A stretch of DNA of 48,735 nt from Phycisphaerales bacterium (GTDB lineage: Bacteria > Planctomycetota > Phycisphaerae > Phycisphaerales > UBA1924), in assembly GCA_020427635.1 (NCBI GenBank), contig JAGQOH010000024.1:1-48735 (forward strand), written 5' to 3'. Within the stretch, counting starts at the first letter, position 1. Each line of letters starts with the position of its first letter. This document shows, in pieces, positions 8,918 to 16,586 of the stretch. The position numbers and the translations under genes are program-made. The notes beneath the pieces are model-generated. The model was not told where the DNA came from. It was given only the letters and a program-made list of their open reading frames with translations, and did not search any database.

Positions 8918-9490
8918 GTGCGTGCCTTCGCCGCCATCATCCTCCTCTGCATCGTCGGCTCAGTCGCCTACGGCGTCATCCACGACCAGTTCACCGCCCG
9001 CATCTGCATCGAGTACTTCACGGTCACCCACCCGCCACTGGTGAACTCCACCTCGCCAACCGTCGTCGCGCTCGCATGGGGCGTCGTCGCGACGTGGTGG
9101 ATGGGGCTTATCCTCGGCTTCTTCGTCGCGCTCTGTGCGCGCCTCGGCAGGAGCCTGCCCAAGCTGACGTGGAAGTCATTCGTCGTACCCCTGATCGTCG
9201 TACTCGTGATCATGGGCGTCGGTGCAGCGCTCTGGGGCCCCGCCTTCCGAGACTTGCATGTACCCACATCGGTTCTGCGAGAGAATCCCGAGTTGTACGA
9301 CTGGCCCGTCGGCATCTCCCTTGACAAGCGCGACGCATGGCTCACCTGCCTCGGCGCACACCAAGCCAGCTACACCCTTGGCACCGTCGGCGGCTTCGCC
9401 CTGTGCATCTACGCGATCGCGGTGCGCGTGCTCCGCGCTCGCCGGGCCAAGCGTCACCCCAACCCTCCCCCACCCGGATCCCACCCGTAA
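8918..9490 (+). CDS. four-helix membrane protein, unknown function
   Basis: The 190-residue protein has hydrophobic segments at about 3-21, 48-74, 87-107 and 150-169 and a basic, proline-rich C-terminus. I recognise no family. The GTG at 8918 follows AGGAG of the TAGGAGAACC sequence just after the nuoF stop, so it is probably co-transcribed with nuoF (9 nt gap). Nothing in the sequence ties it to complex I. Its 3' end overlaps the 3' end of the opposing mtfA gene by 37 nt. Confidence 0.68.
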   Translation: MRAFAAIILLCIVGSVAYGVIHDQFTARICIEYFTVTHPPLVNSTSPTVVALAWGVVATWWMGLILGFFVALCARLGRSLPKLTWKSFVVPLIVVLVIMGVGAALWGPAFRDLHVPTSVLRENPELYDWPVGISLDKRDAWLTCLGAHQASYTLGTVGGFALCIYAIAVRVLRARRAKRHPNPPPPGSHP

Positions 9491-10257
9491 TACCGCTTGA
9501 GCTGCCCGAACAGCTCCGGGTGCATCTGCTTCATCTGCCTCGGCTGCTCGAAGTACGCCTCCGTCGCCACCGCGAAGAACTCCGCTGGGCTCTGCGCGCC
9601 ATACTTGTTGAGCAGCGTCGGCTCGCCATGCGCCGCCGCCGCGCGCAACACATCAAACTCCCGCTGAAACACTTGTGCCCACGCGCGATACTCGGCCTTG
9701 TCCTTGAGCATCGGCGCGCCTTCGACCGACCCAAACTCCCCATCCAGCGCGTGCGCAAACTCGTGCAGCACCACATTCCGCCCGTCATGCGCATTCGCCC
9801 CGCCGCGCCGCACATCCGCCCAGCTCAGAACGATGTACCCATCCACGCCCGACCCGACGCCGTGCCACGCCTCCCCCGCGCGCCAATTCCGCCCCTCCGT
9901 CACCACCCCCGCCGGCCCCGTGCTCTTCACCGGCGCCGAATACGTGTTCGGGTACACAATGATCGACCTGATCCGCGGGAAATACCGGGTTCTGATCGGG
10001 TCCTCCGCCAACAGCAACAGGCACGCCTGCGCCGCAATGGTCACCCGCATCTCCTGCGTGATCTGATAACCAAGCGCCGCCTCGAACCGCTTCTCCGCCA
10101 CGAACAGCCGCGCATGGTCCAACAAGCGACTTCGCTGCTCTGTGTAAAGCTGGGCAAATTGGGCAACATTGCGGAGCAAAAAAGGCGTCCACTCCGCTTC
10201 CACAGGCCTGCGAAGCAGCTTCCGCCGACGCGTCTTCTTGCCTGGCCAACCCAACAT
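9454..10257 (-). CDS. mtfA: MtfA-like zinc metallopeptidase (M90)
   Basis: The 267-residue protein matches MtfA, a soluble zinc peptidase of family M90. In enterobacteria it binds the repressor Mlc and thereby affects glucose uptake. The zinc site HEFAHALDG has His165, Glu166 and His169, and the later EFFAVATEAYFEQP carries the expected downstream Glu. Length equals that of the E. coli protein. ATG at 10257 is chosen because GGAG sits 8 nt upstream on the - strand; a TTG 14 codons further up would add a tail without support. The Mlc link need not hold in a planctomycete. Its 3' end overlaps the converging membrane-protein gene. Confidence 0.87.
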   Translation of the reverse strand: MLGWPGKKTRRRKLLRRPVEAEWTPFLLRNVAQFAQLYTEQRSRLLDHARLFVAEKRFEAALGYQITQEMRVTIAAQACLLLLAEDPIRTRYFPRIRSIIVYPNTYSAPVKSTGPAGVVTEGRNWRAGEAWHGVGSGVDGYIVLSWADVRRGGANAHDGRNVVLHEFAHALDGEFGSVEGAPMLKDKAEYRAWAQVFQREFDVLRAAAAHGEPTLLNKYGAQSPAEFFAVATEAYFEQPRQMKQMHPELFGQLKRYYGWDPGGGGLG

Positions 10258-10456
10258 GCCCAGATCTCCACAACCGTCCCCGTGGGCCCGCTTGGACAAC
10301 GCCGATCAGCCTAGGCCTACACAAGGTCCGAATCACACCAGGGCAAACCAAATCCATCTGGTTCCATGCGCATGCGCCTTGAACAGGTCGGTTTGCGCTG
10401 TACGTTTCTCTTGCACAGGTCCGAGTCTTACTCCTTGAAACTGGTGGACATATGCG

Positions 10457-10480
10457 CCGACCCGATGTGTGCGGGGTCGG
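10457..10480 (+). promoter_or_regulatory. GC-rich hairpin in the leader of the PEP-CTERM-like gene
   Basis: CCGACCC (10457-10463) and GGGTCGG (10474-10480) are perfect 7-bp arms with a 10-nt loop. It lacks a T-run, so it is not a standard terminator. It could be a leader structure or a protein site. Confidence 0.35.
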
Positions 10481-10547
10481 GTTCGCTGGGCGAAAGCTCA
10501 ACGCGACCAGTGGAGTGGGCACGGGAAGATTTTGGGAGTCCCTCTGT

Positions 10548-10562
10548 CAGGCGAGTCGCCTG
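10548..10562. promoter_or_regulatory. 15-bp palindrome before the PEP-CTERM-like gene
   Basis: CAGGCGA, one spacer base, then TCGCCTG form perfect 7-bp arms. It ends 26 bp before the ATG and about 13 bp before the AGGAG site, so it could be an operator or a hairpin that controls ribosome access. Confidence 0.35.
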
Positions 10563-10588
10563 CATGAGGTAGCACAGGAGAGTGAAAC

Positions 10589-11305
10589 ATGAAGAGAGTC
10601 GGAGCAGCATCCGTACTCGTGCTTGGCGCCATGCTCGCGCCAACCGCGGCGGCACAAAGCCTGCTCGTCTCCTACAGCGGTGGGACCGGGGGGAAAGGCT
10701 ACGGCTTTTCCAACACCGAGTACTTCACTGCTGAAGTTGATGCAGCATTCGACTCCGTCACGATGACCGCAAACCTCAACAACCTCGGCCAAATGATGAG
10801 CTACGACGCTCTCCTGGTCGATCAGCGTTGGCGCACCGGTTCGCTCAATGCGACCGAAATGGCCAACCTCGAGGCGTTCATCGCGACTGGGCGAAAAGTC
10901 GTGATCTTCGGCGAGAAGGTCGAAGGCAACTGGTGGCAGAACTGGAACACCCAGGTCATGCAAATCGCCGGCGGCCACCTCGACACCGCGTCGAACCAAG
11001 ACATCGTGAACGTCGTCGGCGCCGACGCCATCCTCACACAGGGGGTCGAGTCGGTCCGCACCGTCGGCGCAGCAACGGTCAAGGGCGGCACCGCCTTCTT
11101 TGATCGAAACTTCGCCACGATGTGGGGCGCCAACGTCCTCACCGTCATGGACACCGATGTCGTTGACGATCGTTACTGGTTCGACCAGGACAACGCGGTC
11201 TTCTCCGCCAACATCGCGACCTGGCTCGCCGCACCGATTCCCGCGCCCTCCTCGGCGATGGGCCTCGGGCTGGTTGGTCTCGCGGCGCTCCGTCGCCGGC
11301 GCTGA
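10589..11305 (+). CDS. exported protein with PEP-CTERM-like sorting tail
   Basis: This 238-residue exported protein begins with a clear signal peptide (MKRVGAASVL to about TAAAQ, residue 23). It ends in PAPSSAMGLGLVGLAALRRRR, a proline-containing motif, a short hydrophobic helix and an Arg cluster, which is the PEP-CTERM layout with PAP in place of PEP. Such tails are processed by an exosortase. The middle (YDALLVDQRW, LEAFIATGRKVVIFGEKVEGN, then a late LTVMDTDVVDDRYW) resembles glutamine-amidotransferase-like or ThuA-like alpha/beta domains without a visible catalytic triad. The gene stands alone: AGGAG before the ATG, two inverted repeats in the leader and a strong terminator after it. No exosortase gene lies in the window. 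Confidence 0.82.
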   Translation: MKRVGAASVLVLGAMLAPTAAAQSLLVSYSGGTGGKGYGFSNTEYFTAEVDAAFDSVTMTANLNNLGQMMSYDALLVDQRWRTGSLNATEMANLEAFIATGRKVVIFGEKVEGNWWQNWNTQVMQIAGGHLDTASNQDIVNVVGADAILTQGVESVRTVGAATVKGGTAFFDRNFATMWGANVLTVMDTDVVDDRYWFDQDNAVFSANIATWLAAPIPAPSSAMGLGLVGLAALRRRR

Positions 11306-11389
11306 GTGCCGGACATATCCACGAAAAATGAGCCCCGGGCGGCGTTCGCACGGGCTCACAGATTCACGAATTCGTTGTGAGTACTCCTG

Positions 11390-11424
11390 CAAGAGTCGCC
11401 CGTATGGCGGCTCTTGTTCTTTTT
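11390..11424 (+). terminator. rho-independent terminator
   Basis: An 11-bp stem (11390-11400 with 11406-11416, one G-T wobble) with loop CGTAT is followed directly by TTCTTTTT. It ends the PEP-CTERM-like gene and insulates ybeY. A weaker GAGCCC/GGGCTC hairpin lies just before it at 11330-11357 with no T-run. Confidence 0.85.
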
Positions 11425-11477
11425 GAGCCTCCGCATCGTGCCACGCCCACCCGACCGGCTCGACCACCACCCCACGT

Positions 11478-11483
11478 TACACT
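11478..11483 (+). promoter_or_regulatory. -10 hexamer TACACT for leaderless ybeY
   Basis: TACACT is followed by exactly 6 nt and the ybeY ATG at 11490; no ribosome-binding site fits in the gap. It lies downstream of the terminator, as a promoter should. Confidence 0.5.
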
Positions 11484-11489
11484 CTCCAC

Positions 11490-12062
11490 ATGGCCCACTC
11501 GATGCCGCGACCATCCACGCTTGACCGCCCGGAGTGCGGCATCGCAGACCCCGACGAACCCGAGCCTCCCGCGGAACCCACCGTCACCGTCCAAGATACC
11601 ACCGCCGCCTTGCCTCGGGTCACGCTCAACCACCTCGAAGCCTGGGCCCCCAGAGCCCTGCGCGCCGCCGGCGCCACGCAAGGCGAGGTCCGCGTCCGAG
11701 TGCTCGATGACGCCGCCATGGCCAAAGCCCATGCACAACATCTGGGCGACCCCACCATCACCGATGTCATCACCTTCGATCTCGCCCATGGCGCCTCCGC
11801 CGAGGGAGCCCCCCTCGATGTCGACCTGCTCGTTTGCGCCGATGAAGCCCGCAGACAAGCACTCGACATGGGCCACGACATCGCACACGAACTGCTCCTG
11901 TACATCCTGCACGGCGTCTTACACTGCCTTGGCTTTGACGATCACACCGACGCCGACGCTCAGGCAATGCACAGGCGAGAAGACGAAGTACTTGTGGCCA
12001 TCGGGCTGCGCCCCGCCTATGCGCCAGGCAACCGACCTGCCCACGATGAGGAGTCTCGCTGA
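11490..12062 (+). CDS. ybeY: endoribonuclease YbeY (16S rRNA maturation)
   Basis: YbeY is a zinc endoribonuclease involved in 16S rRNA 3'-end maturation and 70S ribosome quality control. The 190-residue protein carries the signature HGVLHCLGFDDH (141-152), with His141 and His145 as metal ligands; the third His is at 152, one position later than in the E. coli motif because of an extra Asp. ITDVITFDLAH (90-100) is the family's other conserved block. An N-terminal extension of about 40 residues rich in Pro and Glu is not part of the fold. The gene for the CorC-type protein begins 2 nt after its stop, the common ybeY-corC pairing; phoH is not adjacent. Confidence 0.9.
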   Translation: MAHSMPRPSTLDRPECGIADPDEPEPPAEPTVTVQDTTAALPRVTLNHLEAWAPRALRAAGATQGEVRVRVLDDAAMAKAHAQHLGDPTITDVITFDLAHGASAEGAPLDVDLLVCADEARRQALDMGHDIAHELLLYILHGVLHCLGFDDHTDADAQAMHRREDEVLVAIGLRPAYAPGNRPAHDEESR

Positions 12063-12064
12063 CA

Positions 12065-13420
12065 ATGGCCCTGCTCTGGGTGATCCTCGCCCTTTCACTT
12101 GCGATGGCGTTCCTGTTCTCCGTGCTGTTCCATGCGCTGCGCGACTTTTCGGTCCGTAAAGCGGAACTGCTCGCCGCACAACTCAACGCCGAGCGCGTCA
12201 TGAAACCAATTCTCGACAACGCCGATGTCTACGCGCGCGGCATGGGCCTTGTCCGCCTCGCCGCCAACACCATCACGATCATCTGCGTCGCCTTACTCAT
12301 TGGCCCACTCATGCACACATCGCAGGGCCAAACGCCCGCCGTGCAAAGCATCGTCTGGCCGAACGTCTTCAAAGCAATCGTGCTCGCCATCGCCCTGATC
12401 TTCCTCTTCTCACAACTCCTGCCCATCAGCATCGCCCAATATGCCGGCGAACGCTTCATGGTGCGCTCCGCACTGCTCATTCGTACCGTGCATTTCATCA
12501 CCCTTCCTCTCGCACCGCTCCAAGTCGTTGACCACGCCGTTAAGCGCCTGGCGGGCGAGGCCAACGTCACCGAACACGAAGAACTCGAAGAAGATGTCCT
12601 CTCTGCAGTCACCGAAGGCGAACGCGGCGGACGCTTCCAAGCCGTCGAACGCGACATGATCGAAGGCGTCATCGAACTTGGCGAGAAAACCGCCGAGGAA
12701 ATCATGACGCCCCGCACCGACATCGAAGGCTTCGAACTCACCAACGACCTTGAGTTCATCAAACACTTCATCACCACCGCCGGGCACAGCCGCATCCCCG
12801 TCTACGAAGGCGACCTCGACCACATTCTGGGCATGCTCTACGCAAAAGACCTCATCCCATACGTCGGCACACCCTCTGACGACTTCGAACTGCGCCCACT
12901 CCTGCGCGACACGCTCTTCGTCCCCGAAAGCAAGTCCGTCAATGAGCTGCTTGTTGAACTGCAGCACAAGAAGGTCCATCTCGCCATCGTCATCGATGAG
13001 TACGGCGGCACCGCCGGACTCGTCACCTTCGAAGACATCCTCGAACAGGTTGTTGGTGAGATCCAAGACGAATACGAGCCCGAAGAAGAGGCACAACCTG
13101 CGGTCACGCTCGACGAAGACCAACGTAGTGCAATCGTCGAGGCATGGGCGTCGATGAGCGACCTCAATGAATCGCTCGCAACGATTGGCGTCCATCTCCA
13201 GGAGCATGACGACTACGACACCGTCGGGGGCTACGTCATGGCCGCGCTGGGACACATCCCCGTCACGGGCGAACGACTCGAACGCGATGGCGCAGCGCTC
13301 ACCATTCTTGATGCAGAACCCACGCGCGTGAACCGCTTGCAGATCGAGCCGCTCGTCGTCGACCACCAAGGCGCCGAAGAACCCGATACAGACAACCACG
13401 ACGACCAAACCAGCAAGTAG
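12065..13420 (+). CDS. CorC/HlyC-type membrane protein with CBS pair
   Basis: This 451-residue protein has the hemolysin C/CorC architecture: an N-terminal membrane region (helices near 1-20, 58-80 and 98-118), a CBS pair (about 215-325) and a C-terminal CorC_HlyC domain (345-430). Diagnostic stretches are EEIMTPRTDIEGF and VHLAIVIDEYGGTAGLVTFEDILEQVVGEIQDEYE-type sequence at the end of the second CBS motif. Family members are linked to magnesium and cobalt homeostasis or cation transport and bind adenine nucleotides through CBS. The membrane part is divergent from the standard CNNM domain. It starts 2 nt after ybeY and is surely co-transcribed with it. Confidence 0.85.
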   Translation: MALLWVILALSLAMAFLFSVLFHALRDFSVRKAELLAAQLNAERVMKPILDNADVYARGMGLVRLAANTITIICVALLIGPLMHTSQGQTPAVQSIVWPNVFKAIVLAIALIFLFSQLLPISIAQYAGERFMVRSALLIRTVHFITLPLAPLQVVDHAVKRLAGEANVTEHEELEEDVLSAVTEGERGGRFQAVERDMIEGVIELGEKTAEEIMTPRTDIEGFELTNDLEFIKHFITTAGHSRIPVYEGDLDHILGMLYAKDLIPYVGTPSDDFELRPLLRDTLFVPESKSVNELLVELQHKKVHLAIVIDEYGGTAGLVTFEDILEQVVGEIQDEYEPEEEAQPAVTLDEDQRSAIVEAWASMSDLNESLATIGVHLQEHDDYDTVGGYVMAALGHIPVTGERLERDGAALTILDAEPTRVNRLQIEPLVVDHQGAEEPDTDNHDDQTSK

Positions 13421-13450
13421 GACGCGTGGCACAACGCCCCGCGCTCCGAG

Positions 13451-13456
13451 TACCCT
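13451..13456 (+). promoter_or_regulatory. -10 hexamer TACCCT for leaderless cysS
   Basis: TACCCT is followed by 6 nt and the ATG at 13463. No Shine-Dalgarno is present. It supports ATG at 13463 over the GTG two codons upstream. Confidence 0.45.
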
Positions 13457-13462
13457 GTGCCC

Positions 13463-15091
13463 ATGCCACTTGTGTTGCACAACACCCTGGGCGGCAGCCT
13501 CATGCCGTTCATCCCGCTCCACGACCGCAAGGTGACCTTCTACACCTGCGGCCCAACCGTCTATGACTACGCCCACATTGGAAACTTCCGCAGCTTCCTC
13601 GTCGCCGACCTCCTCCGACGCTGGCTCGAATCGCCCCTCTGCGAATGCGTCGGGCCCCGCGACAGCGCCAATCAAGGCACGCCCACTGGCGTCTTTGGCT
13701 ACCACGTTACACACGTCATGAACATCACCGACGTGGGCCACATGACCGATGACGCCAGCGCCGACGGCGCTGGGCTCGACAAAATGGAAGAGGCCACCAA
13801 GCGCCTTCTCGAAGACAAGAAGTCAGGCCGGCTCCCCGAAGGTGCAACCGGTGCGACCGGCAAACCCCTCGACCCGACAGATCCCTACGACATCGCCGCC
13901 TACTACACCCGCGCATTCATCGACGACGCAAAACGCCTGCGCCTCAAAGTCGCCCTCGACGCCGAGCACGACCCAACCTGCATGCCACATGCCACGCAGA
14001 GCATCAAAGGCATGCTCCAACTCATCCTCCAACTGCTGAACCAAAACCATGCCTACCTCGCCGAAGATGGCGCCTGCTACTTCGACACACAATCCTTCCC
14101 CGACTACGGCGCATTGAGTGGCAACACTGTCGAAGCCCTCCGCGCAGGCGCAGGCGAACGCGTTTCCGATTTCAATCAACGCGCCAAGCGCAGCCCCGCA
14201 GATTTCCTCCTCTGGAAGCCCGACCGCACCCATCTCATGCGCTGGGATCCGCGCCGCGTCTGTGCCGACGATCAAAAGGCCGTCGCAATCCTCGATCGAT
14301 TCCCACTGCACGAGGGCTACCCGGGCTGGCACATCGAGTGCTCCGCCATGGCACTCGCACGCCTCGGCCCACGCATCGATCTCCACTCCGGTGGCGAAGA
14401 CAACATCTTCCCGCACCACGAATGTGAGCTCGCACAAAGCCGTTGCGCAAACCACACCGATCAACTCGCAAGCTTCTGGATTCATGGCCGCTTCCTGCGC
14501 GTCGAAGGCCAGAAGATGAGTAAGAGCAAGGGCAACTTCTTTACCGCGCGCCAACTCTTCGCCAAGGGCTTCTCACCCACCACTGTGCGCCTGGAACTCA
14601 TCAAGACCCACTACCGCTCCAACTCCAACTTCACCGAACAGGGCCTCATCGACGCGAGCAAGCAAATCGATCGCTGGCGCACTTTCCTGCAATCCGCCGA
14701 ACAATCGCCAACGCCCGGCGTGCGCAACGATTCCGTCGCCACCAAGTTCGCCGACGCCATGAACAACGACCTCAACATCGCCGAGGCGCTGGGCGTCCTC
14801 AACAGCTGGACCCGCGACACCACCGCCCCAACACAAGCCGACGCGCAGCTCATCCGCGACTTCGACACCGTGCTCGCATTGCTCGAGCCGGAAGACCTGC
14901 CCACCGATACATCGCACGCCGGCGGACCCGACGACGCGTACATAGACGACCTCGTGCGCCGGCGCACCACCGCGCGAGCCGAGAAAAACTGGCCCGAAGC
15001 CGACCGCTTGCGCGATGAACTCGCCGCACTCGAAGTTGAAGTCACCGACACGCCCACAGGCCCCACTTGGCGCCGCCGCGCAACACTGTGA
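13463..15091 (+). CDS. cysS: cysteinyl-tRNA synthetase
   Basis: This class I synthetase attaches cysteine to tRNA-Cys. The 542-residue protein has the HIGH-type motif HIGN (38-41) in TVYDYAHIGNFRSF, Cys29 as first zinc ligand, the HIECSAMA and HHECE segments that supply the rest of the zinc site, and KMSKS at 351-355 (KMSKSKGNF). It is longer than the usual 460-480 residues because of two insertions in the Rossmann region: one before HVTHVMNITDVGHMTDD (Cys- and Gly-containing, about 20 residues) and one after it (about 30 residues, with GATGATGKPLDPTDPYD). The C-terminal anticodon domain is present. tmk follows with an overlap or short gap. Confidence 0.95.
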   Translation: MPLVLHNTLGGSLMPFIPLHDRKVTFYTCGPTVYDYAHIGNFRSFLVADLLRRWLESPLCECVGPRDSANQGTPTGVFGYHVTHVMNITDVGHMTDDASADGAGLDKMEEATKRLLEDKKSGRLPEGATGATGKPLDPTDPYDIAAYYTRAFIDDAKRLRLKVALDAEHDPTCMPHATQSIKGMLQLILQLLNQNHAYLAEDGACYFDTQSFPDYGALSGNTVEALRAGAGERVSDFNQRAKRSPADFLLWKPDRTHLMRWDPRRVCADDQKAVAILDRFPLHEGYPGWHIECSAMALARLGPRIDLHSGGEDNIFPHHECELAQSRCANHTDQLASFWIHGRFLRVEGQKMSKSKGNFFTARQLFAKGFSPTTVRLELIKTHYRSNSNFTEQGLIDASKQIDRWRTFLQSAEQSPTPGVRNDSVATKFADAMNNDLNIAEALGVLNSWTRDTTAPTQADAQLIRDFDTVLALLEPEDLPTDTSHAGGPDDAYIDDLVRRRTTARAEKNWPEADRLRDELAALEVEVTDTPTGPTWRRRATL

Positions 15092-15118
15092 GCACCACCC
15101 ACGTCCAACCTCGACCGC

Positions 15119-15124
15119 TACAAT
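15119..15124 (+). promoter_or_regulatory. -10 hexamer TACAAT for leaderless tmk
   Basis: TACAAT is followed by 8 nt and GTG at 15133. This is the best -10 match in the series and it lies between cysS and the chosen tmk start. Confidence 0.5.
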
Positions 15125-15132
15125 CCGGCGCT

Positions 15133-15810
15133 GTGTCATCACAACCGGCCGACCAATCCTGGATGCGCGCGCTCGCCGGACGTTTCGTCGTCTTCGATGG
15201 TCCCGATGGCTCCGGCAAGAGCACGCAACTGCGCGAAGTCATGAACGCTGCGCGCCGCGCAGGCGTCATCGTCTGCGATGTGCGCGAACCGGGCGGCACC
15301 GTCGTCAGTGAACGTATCCGCCAGATCTTGCTCGACGCATCACTGCCCGAAATGTCCGTCCGATGCGAACTTATGCTCTACATGGCCAGCCGCGCCCAGC
15401 TCGTCTCCGAACGCATCGAACCCGCCCTGCGCCGAGGCGAATTCGTCCTCGCCGATCGCTACGTCTCGTCAACACTCGCCTATCAGGGCACCGCTGGCGG
15501 CATCGACTGGGAAGAAGTCGTCCGCGTCGCGCAAGCCGCCTGTGGCGATCGCTTCCCCGCCGATCTCACCGTCGTCTTCGACGTCGATCAAGCCACCGCC
15601 GCCACGCGACTCAATCCGCTGCTCGACCGCATGGAACTCAAAGGCGCTGCCTTCCACGAACGCGTGCGCCAAGGCTTTCTCGAACAAGCTCGTACCTGGC
15701 CGAACCGCTACGCCATCATCGATGCGCGCCAACCCGCCGAAACAGTCACACAGGCCGCCCTTGACGCGCTGCGCCGACACTTCGCTGCGCCCGCGGAAGC
15801 AAGCCGATGA
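15133..15810 (+). CDS. tmk: thymidylate kinase
   Basis: Tmk phosphorylates dTMP to dTDP for DNA synthesis. The protein carries the P-loop GPDGSGKST (23-31 from the chosen start), the DR-motif region REPGGTVVSERIR, the DRYVSSTLAYQG block that holds the catalytic Arg and lid-proximal residues, and the family end LTVVFDVD...RMELKGAAFHERVRQGF. Length is normal (225 residues). Three starts are in frame: GTG 15088, overlapping the cysS stop; GTG 15133, 8 nt after a TACAAT box; and ATG 15163. I prefer 15133 because of the promoter position; none has a Shine-Dalgarno. The next small gene starts by an ATGA overlap. Confidence 0.92.
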   Translation: MSSQPADQSWMRALAGRFVVFDGPDGSGKSTQLREVMNAARRAGVIVCDVREPGGTVVSERIRQILLDASLPEMSVRCELMLYMASRAQLVSERIEPALRRGEFVLADRYVSSTLAYQGTAGGIDWEEVVRVAQAACGDRFPADLTVVFDVDQATAATRLNPLLDRMELKGAAFHERVRQGFLEQARTWPNRYAIIDARQPAETVTQAALDALRRHFAAPAEASR

Positions 15811-16061
15811 CGCCGCCCGCGCTGAGCCCGCGCATCGAATCCGCACTCCGCCCCAAGTCCAGCATCGACCTGGACGACGATGCGCTCACCGTCGTTGAAG
15901 TCGACTGGGTCGATCGGCGCTACCGCGATGCCCTCAAAGCAGGTGCCCTTCCCATCGCCGCTCCACATGACGACGTCGGCATGGGCGCCTGGCGCAGAGC
16001 CGCCCGCCTCCACGATCCCGATGCACGCTGCGACATCCTCATCTGGTCCTCGCGCGGCTAA
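15807..16061 (+). CDS. small conserved-looking protein of unknown function
   Basis: This 84-residue acidic protein has no signal peptide or membrane helix and no motif I recognise. It contains SSIDLDDDALTVVEVDWVDRR and a central Asp/His-containing stretch, and ends in CDILIWSSRG, which looks like a compact alpha/beta fold. Its ATG overlaps the tmk stop (ATGA), and the base composition matches its neighbours. That coupling is the main reason to call it real. No function can be assigned. Confidence 0.6.
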   Translation: MTPPALSPRIESALRPKSSIDLDDDALTVVEVDWVDRRYRDALKAGALPIAAPHDDVGMGAWRRAARLHDPDARCDILIWSSRG

Positions 16062-16163
16062 TCGTCCGCACAACCCGCAACCTCCGCTCAACCAGCTCAA
16101 AACATCCCCATCGGGATACCACCCCGCGCCACCCCGCACTGCACAACCGATGCTAGTGATGCT

Positions 16164-16583
16164 GTGCAACGCTCATTGGCCATTGTGCTGCTCTCCGCCT
16201 GCCTGGGTGCAATGCCAGGCTGCATCGATCGCGCCGTCAACGTCGACATCGACGAAGCCGCCGGCCAAACAACCGACATCAAACGAGGCGATGGCGTCCC
16301 CGCCCGCCAAGACAACGAAGTCGAAGTCCACTACACCGTCGCACTCCCCGATGGCAAAGTCATCATCGACACCCGCGCCAAGGGAAAGTCCCACCGTTTC
16401 CGCATTGGTGATGGCACTGTCATCCCGGGCATGGACCAAGCCGTGCGTGGCATGCGCGTCGGCGGCATCCGCGAGGTCATCATGCCCCCCGTCGCACACT
16501 ACGGCCGCCATGGCTACGCAGACGTCGTGCCACCAGACACCAATCTCCACTTCCGCATAGAGCTCATCGCGCTGCGCTTCTAG
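16164..16583 (+). CDS. lipoprotein FKBP-type peptidyl-prolyl isomerase
   Basis: The 139-residue protein starts with a short signal peptide ending in a lipobox LSAC (Cys13), so it is probably lipid-anchored outside the cytoplasmic membrane. The rest is one FKBP domain: VEVHYTVALPDGKVIIDT, HRFRIGDGTVIPGMDQAVRGMRVGGIREVIMPP and YGRHGYADVVPPDTNLHFRIELI, with the aromatic and Asp positions that line the proline pocket. It should catalyse cis-trans isomerisation of Xaa-Pro bonds in exported proteins. It is a minimal FKBP without the dimerisation domain of FkpA. GTG at 16164 is the only start that keeps the signal peptide. It converges with the next gene; stops are 3 nt apart inside CTAGTCACTAG. Confidence 0.85.
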   Translation: MQRSLAIVLLSACLGAMPGCIDRAVNVDIDEAAGQTTDIKRGDGVPARQDNEVEVHYTVALPDGKVIIDTRAKGKSHRFRIGDGTVIPGMDQAVRGMRVGGIREVIMPPVAHYGRHGYADVVPPDTNLHFRIELIALRF

Positions 16584-16586
16584 TCA

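Larger units (their letters stand above)
10258..10588. other. divergent intergenic region, 331 bp
   Basis: This stretch separates the divergent mtfA and the PEP-CTERM-like gene and holds no convincing ORF. Near mtfA there is a TAGGCT (- strand, 10308-10313) that could be its -10 element with a 45-nt leader. Toward the + gene there are two hairpins, annotated separately, and an AGGAG ribosome site. No riboswitch class could be assigned. Confidence 0.5.

Noticed and set aside
10340..10349. AGGGCAAACC, as in the c-di-GMP-I (GEMM) riboswitch core
   Set aside because: The following GACGCAAAGCC-type half and the receptor stems are absent, so the ten bases match by chance.
11330..11357. GAGCCC/GGGCTC hairpin as the main terminator of the PEP-CTERM-like gene
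   Set aside because: No T-run follows it; the 11-bp stem with TTCTTTTT at 11390-11424 is much stronger.
12410..13741. 443-codon open frame on the - strand
   Set aside because: It lies antisense across the CorC-type gene and the start of cysS, has no family motif and is a by-product of GC-rich codons.
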